From JAFGSG01 sp964626055 (GTDB taxonomy: Bacteria; Spirochaetota; UBA4802; JAFGDQ01): a stretch of DNA of 64,000 bases. Position 1 is the first letter of the stretch. Every line of letters begins with the position of its first letter. The position numbers and the translations under genes are program-made. The notes beneath the pieces were generated by a model, which was given only the letters and a program-made list of their open reading frames with translations, searched no databases and had not been told where the DNA came from. The stretch is from assembly GCA_964626055.1 (NCBI GenBank), contig CAZVDF010000014.1, forward strand, positions 1 to 64,000, written 5' to 3'. This document shows, piece by piece, positions 26,309-35,249 of this stretch.

Positions 26309-26462
26309 AAAATTCCCCGGGGCAAGCCCCCGGTACTGACGTACCGGCCGCCACCTTCGGTGTCGGCGGGGTATTATGTTTCAAGGCGTTATCGATTTGC
26401 TCCGCAAATCGATAGGCTTACATCCCCGACGCTAGCGTCGGGGTATTACGCCTTGAAATAAA
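26309..26462. repeat. Structured dispersed repeat R1, copy b (full)
   Basis: A ~154-bp element with several hairpins: ccccggggcaagcccc, ccttcggtgtcgg with flanking ccgcc/ggcgg, the stem atcgatttgc/gcaaatcgat, and ccccgacgctagcgtcgggg. The two ends of the second half, tcaaggcgt and acgccttga, also pair. It is nearly identical, in opposite orientation, to copy c at 44191-44346. It lies between the 3' ends of pckG and the CsgG-like gene. Confidence 0.85.
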
Positions 26463-26513
26463 ACGTTAGTATAATTGGTAGCGACTCCTAAATTGGATAG
26501 GTGAGTGATCAGT

Positions 26514-27371
26514 TTATCTTCTTCCCGGACGGCGGTTCAAAACTTCGGTTTTTTTTGCCATTATAATATCGTAGCGTTTCGGAAAAGAATCTTTCATTAT
26601 CTCAAGATTTTTCGTTAAAACTTCTATCTTCTTAACTCTTTCCGGATTTTCTCGTTCCAGTTTTTCCTTTCTTTTCCTGAGGGCGTTCGCGAGTTTCGGC
26701 TTATTTTTTTCCAGTTCTTCAATCTCCGATTTTTTAAGCACGGTAAGAAGAAATATAAGTGGAGCGTTATTGCTCATCTTCTGCAGGTTGAAAAATGCCC
26801 TGTTCATTCTGTCGAGCATATCCGGCGATTTTTTAAATAACGCTATCGCTTCGGAGCTCTCAGTCTGGTTCCCGGATTTAATTGAATTGTAGCGGCACGT
26901 CTTTACCATGGAAAGTTCGCCTGTTTTCGCGTTGACGACGCGGGCGGATATGGTGACATCAGTGTTTATTTTCGAGAGTGTGCCGGTAATCATTAAATCG
27001 ATCGGGAGTATTTTTCCGCTTTCATTTATTAAACTGCTGTCTACCAAACCGGTTTGTTCAAGCTCGTTTTCGGCAATTATTTTACGCATTTCAGTGCGAT
27101 CTATAAATTTAAGCGTACTTTTTCCCAGCAGTCTTTCGAGAAGCGTATCGGATATTCTTGCTCCTTCCGGAGTTTCATTGCCTTCGATCGAAGTGAATTT
27201 GAAGAGGCCTATGCGCTTACCTTTAAGTTTATCCGCATCTGCCAGCATTTTTTGAGCGAGTTCATCTATTGCTTTATCTTCATTGGTATCCGCAAACAGG
27301 AATGAAGTTAAAAGCGGTATTTCTTCGAAAAATAATAATGAAATAAACAATAAATAGATTATTCTTTTCAC
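26514..27371 (-). CDS. CsgG/FlgO-like exported protein
   Basis: The 285-residue protein starts with GTG at 27371, with GGAGGG upstream. It has an N-terminal signal peptide (IIYLLFISLLFFEEIPLLTS). The middle shows the CsgG/FlgO pattern: KRIGLFKFTSIEGN, ISDTLLERLLGKSTLKFIDR, MRKIIAENELEQTGLVD and IDLMITGTLSKINTDVTISA. Such proteins are periplasmic or outer-membrane associated. The C-terminus is a long charged coiled coil (about 215-285). No curli or flagellar genes are adjacent, so I do not assign a pathway. Confidence 0.8.
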   Translation of the reverse strand: MKRIIYLLFISLLFFEEIPLLTSFLFADTNEDKAIDELAQKMLADADKLKGKRIGLFKFTSIEGNETPEGARISDTLLERLLGKSTLKFIDRTEMRKIIAENELEQTGLVDSSLINESGKILPIDLMITGTLSKINTDVTISARVVNAKTGELSMVKTCRYNSIKSGNQTESSEAIALFKKSPDMLDRMNRAFFNLQKMSNNAPLIFLLTVLKKSEIEELEKNKPKLANALRKRKEKLERENPERVKKIEVLTKNLEIMKDSFPKRYDIIMAKKTEVLNRRPGRR

Positions 27372-27580
27372 AATTTTAAAGCCCTCCTGGATTTAGAATG
27401 CGCTCAAAAAATATTCAGTTATATTATAGTAAGATATTGATATAATTTCAAGATTATTTATTCGAAAAAATTTGACTTTTTGAAATAAATTAAATAATTT
27501 AAAAAGATATTGACAGGTATTTGACTATTAAGTAGGCTGAGCGATTTTTTTAAAAAACCAAAACCAGACGGAGGTAGACA

Positions 27581-28108
27581 ATGGGCGAATATTTTGATAA
27601 ACTGCCTGCTGCTATTCAGGAGCATATACGGGAAATAACAAAAACATCCGGTCTTGAATATAATGACGATTCCTTTGAAAGGATGGCGCAGGGATGGACA
27701 GAGAAAAAAAACGCTTTTGAAGATAACATCTCATCCTTATTTATGGAGGAATTAAATAATTTCGGGAAGGATGATGAACGGGGTGCGCTGATCATGACAT
27801 ACTCCGGCTCTCTTCTGACTGCGGGACCCGTTGAAAGCGATTCAAGAACCATAGAATATATTAGTATCGGCTTGCGTTCGGATGTGCCAAAAAGCGTTTC
27901 TGGGAAAGGAAATTTTTCGGAAGATGTTGAAGTGGATAAGGAAGCATTGTTTAAATCCGGTCCGATAAAAAGCACTTCAGCTGTTTATAAAATAGCTGTT
28001 TGCAAGAAAAATGTCAGCGCAGAGGAACAGCTCGAAACGCTGAATAACGCAACTGTTGCCCTGGAAGAAGAGTTTACGAATATTAATAAAACAGTGATCC
28101 TGGAATAG
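27581..28108 (+). CDS. Unrecognised 175-residue protein at the head of the phospho-signalling cluster
   Basis: I do not recognise the family. The protein is acidic, has no signal or membrane segment, and shows an N-terminal helical part (PAAIQEHIREITKTSGLEYN, MAQGWTEKKNAFED) and a C-terminal beta-rich part ending in a helix (ETLNNATVALEEEFTNINKT). An excellent ribosome site, GGAGG, precedes the ATG. It is 270 bases upstream of the metallophosphoesterase, on the same strand as the four genes that follow, so it may belong to the same regulon, though a separate promoter is likely. Confidence 0.75.
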   Translation: MGEYFDKLPAAIQEHIREITKTSGLEYNDDSFERMAQGWTEKKNAFEDNISSLFMEELNNFGKDDERGALIMTYSGSLLTAGPVESDSRTIEYISIGLRSDVPKSVSGKGNFSEDVEVDKEALFKSGPIKSTSAVYKIAVCKKNVSAEEQLETLNNATVALEEEFTNINKTVILE

Positions 28109-28377
28109 ATACCTGATTAACGATAAGCATTGAATTTTTATTGTTGAGATGATTCATCCGGCAACAAATATACACTTTTATTAATCGATAAATAATGATT
28201 TAATATACTCGGATTTGTATTAAGTATTCAAAAATCCGTGTATATTATATCATATCTTCTCAATTTTTCTTGACCTCTTTAGATTTAATAGTAAAATTAA
28301 GTTATTATATTCATTAGGAATAAATAATTGTATAATGTGCATTTTATTGTATAATGAATATTCAGAACAGGAAAATC

Positions 28378-29418
28378 ATGTACTCCCAGGAACAGTATAA
28401 TACTCTCAGAAGCAGGCTTTTAGAAATTTATTTAAGAAAACAGCCTCCCGGACCGGAAGATTATTTAAAGATTCTCAATAACATTAATTCGGTATTATTG
28501 AATGAGGACGAACAGATCCGGCCACATGATTCTTCCGGACTTCCCGGCGGAATAGTATATTTAAAAAAATCTATTCCCACAATAATCGTACCGGATATTC
28601 ATGCGAGAATGGATTTCTTTTTAAATATTATTTTCTGGAAGGACAGGGATGATGAAACCAATCTGCAAAAAGTGGCTTCGGACAAGTTGCAGATAATCTG
28701 CGTCGGAGACGGTGTTCATGCCGAAAAACGGGCGGCAAAAAGATGGGCAAAGGCCTATAAGGAATTCATAGACGACTATGCCGACCATGAGAGTATGGAT
28801 GAAGAGATCAGAGAGAGTCTCGGTTTAATGGAAATGGTAATGGAGGTAAAATCAAATTATCCTTCCAATTTTCATTTTTTTAAAGGCAATCACGAAAATA
28901 TAAAAAATGAAGAGGGAGGAGGTAATTTTCCGTTCGTAAAATTTTCCTATGAAGGCCCGATGATGGTTCATTATATACGTAAATTTTACGGTGAGGAATT
29001 TCTGGAGCAGTATTACAAATTCGAAAAAAACCTCCCTCTCTTCGCAGTCGGGAAGAACTTTCTTGTCTCGCACGCGGAACCCATATCGTTTTTCAGCAGT
29101 GAACAAATAATTGAATACAGACGGAATCCGGATGTGGTAGAAGGTCTGACATGGACTGCGGACGGTTCAGCCAGTGACGGAAGCGTGCAGCAAATGCTTG
29201 ATTATTATATCGGAAGCGAAGAGGAAAGAAAAAGCAGCTATTATTTCGGAGGACACAGGCCGGTTAAGGATCTTTTTAATCCGAGAGCGGAAGGGAGATA
29301 CATACAGTTACATAATCCTGATAAGTTTATAATTGCGAAGATCGGTGAAGAGCCTATAGATCTTAAAAGAGATATCGTCGAACTTGAAAATAATATAGAT
29401 CAAATAGTGGATGAATAA
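28378..29418 (+). CDS. Calcineurin-like metallophosphoesterase
   Basis: About 346 residues. The metal-binding motifs of the calcineurin-like fold are visible: IVPDIHARMDF (DxH), ICVGDGVHAE (GDxxH variant), FFKGNHENIKNE (GNHE), then VSHAEP and YYFGGHRPV. It could be a protein or nucleotide phosphatase. The start at 28378 is preferred: AGGA lies five bases before it, while the upstream in-frame ATG at 28354 overlaps a TATAAT sequence that may be the promoter. It is 32 bases upstream of the Ser/Thr kinase gene, so an opposing kinase and phosphatase pair is plausible. Confidence 0.85.
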   Translation: MYSQEQYNTLRSRLLEIYLRKQPPGPEDYLKILNNINSVLLNEDEQIRPHDSSGLPGGIVYLKKSIPTIIVPDIHARMDFFLNIIFWKDRDDETNLQKVASDKLQIICVGDGVHAEKRAAKRWAKAYKEFIDDYADHESMDEEIRESLGLMEMVMEVKSNYPSNFHFFKGNHENIKNEEGGGNFPFVKFSYEGPMMVHYIRKFYGEEFLEQYYKFEKNLPLFAVGKNFLVSHAEPISFFSSEQIIEYRRNPDVVEGLTWTADGSASDGSVQQMLDYYIGSEEERKSSYYFGGHRPVKDLFNPRAEGRYIQLHNPDKFIIAKIGEEPIDLKRDIVELENNIDQIVDE

Positions 29419-29450
29419 CGTTAAAGTGAAACCAAACAATGGAGGAGCAT

Positions 29451-31415
29451 ATGAGTGCGGAGACTAACATGGTAGGGAAGTATTTAATTACCGCCAAAGT
29501 AGCGGAAGGGGGAATGGGCGCAATATATAAAGCCAAACACCCTACGCTGGAAAGAACCGTAATTTTAAAACGCCTTACTTTAAAAAAGAATGTAGCGATC
29601 ACCGAGCGTTTTAAAAGAGAAGCCCAGCTGATGATCGATTTCCGCAACGACAATATAGTTCAGGTATATGATCACTTTAAAGAAGGCAATTCTTATTACA
29701 TCGCGATGGAATATGTCGACGGGGTAAGCCTTGGCGATCTGATTGAAAAAAGAAGATATATCCCCAATGAAATCGCAATGCTTATATTCCGGGAGATCTG
29801 CAAAGCCCTGAAATATGCGCATGATAAAACCGTAATACACAGAGATATTAAACCGGAGAATGTCCTCATCTCGAAAGACGGAGAGGTTAAACTAACGGAT
29901 TTCGGGATCGCGACATCAAAGGATACCGAAGACGACGGTCTGACTTCCGCGGGCATGACCCTTGGAACGCCGGCTTATATGTCTCCTGAACAGATAATGG
30001 ATACCAAGTCCGTGGATAAAAGGGCGGATATCTATTCCATGGGAGTCGTATTATATAAAATGGTTACAGGCAAGACGCCGTTCCCTAGTAATTTCACTCC
30101 GGATGCGATCGCCCAGATAAATAAAGGCGAGTATGTTTACCCGCGGAAGATAAATCCCAGAATAAGCCCGGTAATCCAGAAAGTCATTAAAAAAGCAATG
30201 CATCACAAGTCAAAAAAGCGCTATAAGGACCTTCAGAACATAATAGATATTTTTTCAAAAATTCTGAGAAAAAAATATAAAGATCAGGAAGCTATAACAA
30301 ATACAATTAAAGCGTACATGGCCGGCAAGGACGTCGAGGAAGCCGTTAAAACGTCGGGGACATCTAAAAAGACAATTAAAGAAACCGCATCTGTCATATC
30401 ATCCGGCTTATTTAAGATTGCCGCGGTAATATTAATTTTAGCGGCAATTGTTGCCGGATTCGGATTATATGCATATTATAAAGGATTGCATTTTGAATAT
30501 CTGAAGGCGAACGAATACGGAGCTCTTACCATCTCGATCAAGGTGAGGGATAAGGAAAAAAGCCCTGAAGACAGCTATATAAATGCGTTTCTTTATGAGT
30601 CAGGCAGTCATGGTTTAAAAACCGTTGAAAATATCGCGTTCGATTTTCAGATTGAGAACGATAAAAATATCAAAGCGGGGCCGAACAATAAATATTTTAT
30701 CATTAAATCGAGAAAATTATATTTAAAAACATCGAATTATCTTCTCCACGTTAATTACGGTAACGAGAATTTTCAGAAGGAGTTTTATCTTAGTCCGAGG
30801 GAATTGCAAAAAGTAAATAAAGATACCGTTGATTTCGAAAAGATCGAATTCATTTACAGAACGGTTCCCCATCTTCCTCTTACCTTTTATTACAAAGTTG
30901 CGGATAGTTCAAACAGGAATGATATTACAAACGATATTGAGTTTTCGATATATATGTTCAACAGGTGGATGAAATGGAAGGATTTTGCAAAGCTGAAAAG
31001 ATATCAGGAATATCTTATAACGGGCACCACACACAGATTTCAGTTTACTAAGAAAGGATACTATCCGGCGTTTCGCAAGGTATATGTCGAACCGAACCAG
31101 ACAGTACTTACCATGGAAGTCGACCTGACTCCATTGCCCGGGGAACTGGTTTTACGTTCGAATTACACCAGTCTTGAGATTCTGATAAATAATTCACATT
31201 ACTATCTGTCGGGCGATAACTTTCGCAAATACAATAAAATCGACACCGGCAGGAACGAGCAGAGAATGCTTCTGTCTCCCGGAGATTATTTTATAACCGT
31301 TAAGAAATCCGGTCTGACGAAAACAATCAAAACATTGATTGAAACGAATAAATCAATGCAGGTGTCGATAGATTATAATAAAGACAATAACTCTTTGGAA
31401 CTTGAATTAAAATAA
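29451..31415 (+). CDS. Membrane-anchored Ser/Thr protein kinase (PASTA-less Hanks type)
   Basis: About 654 residues. The N-terminal kinase domain (about 10-275) has GGMGAIYKA, the ATP lysine in VILKRL, catalytic HRDIKPEN, DFG and the activation segment ending LGTPAYMSPEQ, so all key residues are intact. One membrane helix follows (IAAVILILAAIVAGFGLYAY, about 325-347). The C-terminal ~300 residues are beta-rich and presumably outside the cytoplasm, including PLPGELVLRSNYTSLEILIN, a PEGA-like repeat. The start at 29451 is chosen because GGAGGAG precedes it; the ATG at 29439 overlaps this ribosome site. FHA proteins follow directly. Confidence 0.93.
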   Translation: MSAETNMVGKYLITAKVAEGGMGAIYKAKHPTLERTVILKRLTLKKNVAITERFKREAQLMIDFRNDNIVQVYDHFKEGNSYYIAMEYVDGVSLGDLIEKRRYIPNEIAMLIFREICKALKYAHDKTVIHRDIKPENVLISKDGEVKLTDFGIATSKDTEDDGLTSAGMTLGTPAYMSPEQIMDTKSVDKRADIYSMGVVLYKMVTGKTPFPSNFTPDAIAQINKGEYVYPRKINPRISPVIQKVIKKAMHHKSKKRYKDLQNIIDIFSKILRKKYKDQEAITNTIKAYMAGKDVEEAVKTSGTSKKTIKETASVISSGLFKIAAVILILAAIVAGFGLYAYYKGLHFEYLKANEYGALTISIKVRDKEKSPEDSYINAFLYESGSHGLKTVENIAFDFQIENDKNIKAGPNNKYFIIKSRKLYLKTSNYLLHVNYGNENFQKEFYLSPRELQKVNKDTVDFEKIEFIYRTVPHLPLTFYYKVADSSNRNDITNDIEFSIYMFNRWMKWKDFAKLKRYQEYLITGTTHRFQFTKKGYYPAFRKVYVEPNQTVLTMEVDLTPLPGELVLRSNYTSLEILINNSHYYLSGDNFRKYNKIDTGRNEQRMLLSPGDYFITVKKSGLTKTIKTLIETNKSMQVSIDYNKDNNSLELELK

Positions 31416-31434
31416 AGATAAGCAGGAGTACCAT

Positions 31435-32325
31435 ATGTCAACTTTAATGAGAAGAATATTTCTATGCGCTGTCGGAATAATCGCCGGCCTGGCGGCCTGG
31501 CCGTTTGCTGAGACTACTTTGCTTTTCCAGGCTGAATTTCCGAGTTACCTGATATTCAGCATTTTCCTCGGAATGATATTCGGTCTGGTAATGGGCGGAT
31601 TTTTCGGCACAAGCGACGGTATAATAACTTCAGGCAAATCAAAGATACTAAGCGGAGCATTTTTCGGCGTCCTTATAGGCATGGCGGGAGGCATTATCGG
31701 GTTCATAATCGGCCAGGCCGCGTTGTTCATAATGGGGGATATGCTTATTCATTCCGCTAAAAGCTTTAACACCATAGGATTCCCGATTTCGAGAGCCATA
31801 GGATGGGCGTTCCTGGGAGTATTTATCGGTATGGTTGACGGCGTCCGCTCCGGGTCGATGGACAAGATCAAGGTAGGCATATTGGGCGGTATTGTCGGCG
31901 GATTTTTAGGAGGCCTGGCGCTTGAATATTCGAGGCTCTTGATTCCCGGGACAATATATGCCCGTTTAATAGGATTAATTGTTTTCGGACTTTTTATAGG
32001 ATTCTCTTACGGATTCGTAGAGAACCGATTGTCATTCGGCGTACTCAGACTGCTTAACGGAAAATATAAAGGCACAGAATTTCTGATAAATCAGAAAAGA
32101 ATGAAGATCGGGTCATCGGAAAAAAATTCGATCATCCTGCTGGGCTATGATAAAATAGACGACACTCATGCCGAACTTACGGTAAAGGGCGATAATGTCG
32201 TTATTAAAAAAGCAAGTCCAAAGACGGTTATTTCGGTGAATGACGACAAGGTCGACGAGCACGCGCTTATTATGGACGATGTAGTCGAGATTGGGAATGC
32301 TAAGTTTCTGTATAAATACAAGTAG
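31435..32325 (+). CDS. Glycine-rich polytopic membrane protein with C-terminal FHA-like domain
   Basis: The 296-residue protein has about six hydrophobic, glycine-zipper-like helices in residues 1-200 (LGMIFGLVMGGFFGTSDG, GVLIGMAGGIIGFIIGQA, GILGGIVGGFLGGLALEY). The C-terminal ~85 residues form a compact FHA-like unit with MKIGSSEKNSIILL, DKIDDTHAELTVKGDNVV and VDEHALIMDDVVEIG. FHA domains bind phosphothreonine. This suggests a membrane platform that reads the phosphorylation made by the adjacent kinase. The Gly-Ser and His of FHA are present, but the Arg and Asn positions are less clear. It begins 19 bases after the kinase stop. Confidence 0.8.
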   Translation: MSTLMRRIFLCAVGIIAGLAAWPFAETTLLFQAEFPSYLIFSIFLGMIFGLVMGGFFGTSDGIITSGKSKILSGAFFGVLIGMAGGIIGFIIGQAALFIMGDMLIHSAKSFNTIGFPISRAIGWAFLGVFIGMVDGVRSGSMDKIKVGILGGIVGGFLGGLALEYSRLLIPGTIYARLIGLIVFGLFIGFSYGFVENRLSFGVLRLLNGKYKGTEFLINQKRMKIGSSEKNSIILLGYDKIDDTHAELTVKGDNVVIKKASPKTVISVNDDKVDEHALIMDDVVEIGNAKFLYKYK

Positions 32326-32335
32326 GAGATATTGT

Positions 32336-33772
32336 ATGCTAAAATATACGATCAGGATTTTCATTATTGCCGTGATAATAGGTTTTAATTCAGCTAATCT
32401 GTCTGCAGATTATGTGCGCATATCACAGATCGATTCGTCAATGCTGCTTTTAAACCAGGAAGTAAAAGTATTCGTAAGCATTACCGATGAGACAGGCGAA
32501 CCTGCCTCAAAATTGACCCAGGACGCATTTACGCTTTACGAATCCCCGGATGCGAAACAATTCGTAAAGATACAGAAGATCAACAGTTTCCAGAGCATGG
32601 CAAATTACGAGTCAGGGATCAATTTCTTGCTTCTTGTGGATAATTCAGGGAGTATGTATACGAATATCAAAGGCAGACGGACAAGAGTGGAAAGGGATAA
32701 GCGGATATCATACGCCAAGAATGCGATAATTACATTTCTAAAAAGCATCAGCAATCCTAAAGACAAGGTAGGACTGGCGGTATATAACACGAATTATACG
32801 CTATGTTCAGAGCTTACCGGCGATAAAGCCAGGATAGAACAGTATCTCGACAGGATAGTACAGCCAAAACCGGAAGAGGCATTTACAGAAATATATGCCA
32901 GCGTTAATACCGCAGTTGATGAATTCAGTTCGGTCAAAGGAAGAAAAGCCGTCATCGTTTTATCTGACGGCCAGAACATGCCATATTTTCACTACACGCG
33001 TAAACCGCATAAGTTATACGGCACAAAGATCTATCAGTGGGAAGAACCGACAAAATATTGTCAGGAAGAGGGTATTTCCGTATATGCGGTCAATTTCGGG
33101 CCTAAAAATGAGAGGAAAGACCAGGGTTTGAGCAAAATTGCGTACCAGACCGGCGGCACAGTTTTTGATGCATATGATCCGGGACAGCTGAGCGAAGTAT
33201 ATAACAGGATAGTAAACCAGATATTAAGCGAATATCTTATTGCTTACAACGCTACAATGCAGCCTGCGGACAGGAAATTTATAAAAGTCGAATGCAATAC
33301 TGTCACAGGCAGTGCCTCTGCATTGAGGTTTTATTTTTCCAGCACGGTATTCGGTCTTCCGCTTGCAGGATTCAATTTTCTTTTGATTATCCCATTCCTG
33401 CTGGCAGTCGTATTGTTATGGTTGCTGTCAAAAATTAATTTTCAAAAAAAGAAATCCGATCCGAGCATTGAGATACTTAATCCCGGATCTGCCAGGGTAT
33501 CCACGAATTTCTTTACGCTGGATAAGAGCAAAAAGACAGTAATCGGAGGCGATCCTTCGGCCGATATGACGCTTTCCGGCGGATCCGCAAAGATAAAAGA
33601 GAAACACGCAACGGTATTGTTTGACAGAACAAAGCAAAAGTACACGATCATTGCGGACGGTAATCTGACGGTGAACAACAAACCCGTAAAGACAAAGCTG
33701 CTAGAACCCGGGGACGTTATAAATGTCGGAGGAACAACTATTGTGTTTGATGACGGAGAGGTAGATAAATAG
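32336..33772 (+). CDS. Exported von Willebrand A domain protein with cytoplasmic FHA domain
   Basis: About 478 residues. The signal peptide (FIIAVIIGFNSANLSA) is followed by an Ig-like segment and a vWA domain (about 95-300) with a complete MIDAS motif DNSGSMY, so metal-dependent binding is likely. A membrane helix follows (about 335-360; FNFLLIIPFLLAVVLLWLL). The C-terminal FHA domain is cytoplasmic (VIGGDPSADMTLSGGSAKIK, then EKHATVLFD). The start at 32336 has AGGAGATATT upstream; the longer frame adds only 15 codons. It could transmit an outside binding event to the kinase, or be tethered by it. Last gene of the cluster. Confidence 0.9.
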   Translation: MLKYTIRIFIIAVIIGFNSANLSADYVRISQIDSSMLLLNQEVKVFVSITDETGEPASKLTQDAFTLYESPDAKQFVKIQKINSFQSMANYESGINFLLLVDNSGSMYTNIKGRRTRVERDKRISYAKNAIITFLKSISNPKDKVGLAVYNTNYTLCSELTGDKARIEQYLDRIVQPKPEEAFTEIYASVNTAVDEFSSVKGRKAVIVLSDGQNMPYFHYTRKPHKLYGTKIYQWEEPTKYCQEEGISVYAVNFGPKNERKDQGLSKIAYQTGGTVFDAYDPGQLSEVYNRIVNQILSEYLIAYNATMQPADRKFIKVECNTVTGSASALRFYFSSTVFGLPLAGFNFLLIIPFLLAVVLLWLLSKINFQKKKSDPSIEILNPGSARVSTNFFTLDKSKKTVIGGDPSADMTLSGGSAKIKEKHATVLFDRTKQKYTIIADGNLTVNNKPVKTKLLEPGDVINVGGTTIVFDDGEVDK

Positions 33773-33833
33773 TCGGGAACCATATATGGACTTCCTGTAT
33801 GACTATCGATTATCGGAACCTTGAAAAATTGAA

Positions 33834-35045
33834 TTACATTAATTTTTCTATCGCGTCTTTAATCCTGTTAACGCCGTTCCTGATATTTTCATCGGATGTC
33901 GCGAATGAAAGTCTTATGTTATTGTCGGCTCCGAATTCTATACCGGGCACTACTGCGACCTTTGCTTCTTCAAGCAGATATGATGTAAGCAGCGAGGAAT
34001 TGTTTTTGCTGTTATATTTTTTTACAACCGACGGCCATCCTTTGAACTGAAAGACTTTTGAAATATTTGGAAAGGCATAGAAAGCGCCGCCTGGTATCGT
34101 GCAGTTTATGCCTTGAATGGAATTAAGGAGTTCGACGATCAGATTCCTTCGCTTTTCAAATACAGCTGCCATTTCCCTTACAACCGACTGATCACCGGTC
34201 AGAGCTTCAAGCGCAGCCCACTGAGATATTGAAGTAGGATTTGAAGTCGACTGGCTTTGAAGAATATCGATTTTTTTTATTATGGCTTCATCGCCGGCCA
34301 TGTAACCTATTCTCCATCCCGTCATCGCATATGGTTTGGATACTCCGTTTAAGACCACAGTTTTCTTTTTTATTTCTTCGCTGATGTTGGCTATATTGAA
34401 GAATTTGTTTTTATCATATAGAAGGGCTTCATATATGTCATCGGAAACGACCAGAATGTCATGTGTTACAAGCAGATCAGCCAGTTCTTTCAATTCGTTT
34501 CTTGTGTATGTCGCACCTGTGGGATTCGACGGCGAATTAATGATTATAGCGCGGGTTTTAGCGGTAATGGCGTTTTTAATATCAGAGGGAGTCACTTTGA
34601 ATCCATTCTCTTCTTTTGCTTCGATAATGACCGGTTTACCGCCCGCAAGCATCACCATAGGCGGGTAAGATACCCAGTAAGGAGCGGGAATAATTACTTC
34701 GTCATTATCGTTCAGCAATACCTGCATCAGGTTGTAAAACGAATGTTTGCCGCCGCAATTTACAATTACATTTGCCCTGCCGTATTCAAGGTTGTTGTCG
34801 TTTTTTAATTTTTTTACAATGGCATCTTTGAGCTCATCAATGCCGCCGGCGGGCGTATATTTGGTTTTACCGGCCTCAATGGCTTTTATCCCGGCTTTTT
34901 TTATAAAATCGGGCGTGTCGAAATCCGGTTCTCCTACGCTGAAGCCTATTATGTTGAAACCCTTCGCTTTTAATGAATTTGCGAGAGCGTTTATTTCGAG
35001 CGTGGCCGAAGGCTTGATTTGCAATATGCGGTCTGAGAATATCAT
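33834..35045 (-). CDS. Aspartate/aromatic aminotransferase, class I PLP-dependent
   Basis: The 403-residue protein matches the AspB (type I-beta) branch. It has GFSVGEPDFDTPDFI, INSPSNPTGATYTRNEL, SDDIYEALLYD, and the PLP lysine in LNGVSKPYAMTGWRIGYMAG. The C-terminal Arg of the family that binds the substrate carboxylate lies in NIRLSFATSDENI. It probably exchanges the amino group between aspartate and 2-oxoglutarate; related enzymes also act on tyrosine or prephenate. Stop meets the end of the vWA gene convergently, 62 bases apart. Confidence 0.93.
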   Translation of the reverse strand: MIFSDRILQIKPSATLEINALANSLKAKGFNIIGFSVGEPDFDTPDFIKKAGIKAIEAGKTKYTPAGGIDELKDAIVKKLKNDNNLEYGRANVIVNCGGKHSFYNLMQVLLNDNDEVIIPAPYWVSYPPMVMLAGGKPVIIEAKEENGFKVTPSDIKNAITAKTRAIIINSPSNPTGATYTRNELKELADLLVTHDILVVSDDIYEALLYDKNKFFNIANISEEIKKKTVVLNGVSKPYAMTGWRIGYMAGDEAIIKKIDILQSQSTSNPTSISQWAALEALTGDQSVVREMAAVFEKRRNLIVELLNSIQGINCTIPGGAFYAFPNISKVFQFKGWPSVVKKYNSKNNSSLLTSYLLEEAKVAVVPGIEFGADNNIRLSFATSDENIRNGVNRIKDAIEKLM

Positions 35046-35078
35046 AGAAGTCTTCCGTTTTATAAGAATATCATTTAA

Positions 35079-35159
35079 AAAGCATCTCTAAATTAAATTA
35101 TATATCCCAATTTATCGCTAATCACTTATATTAATCTATCATTTTGAGATGACTTCTAA
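35079..35159. repeat. Copy of the agaagtcatctcaaaa inverted-repeat family, degenerate left end
   Basis: The right end attttgagatgacttctaa (35141-35159) is intact. The interior tatcccaatttatcgctaat and cacttatattaatctat matches the copies at 13088-13152 and 51562-51644. The left end aaaagcatctctaaatt has diverged. Confidence 0.65.
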
Positions 35160-35249
35160 TTAAAAGTTATGAAATGTTATATTTCAACTTTTATGTGTCA
35201 ACTTTAATTTATGAATTTTGAATTAATGCCTGGCATGGCAGGTTGAGAT

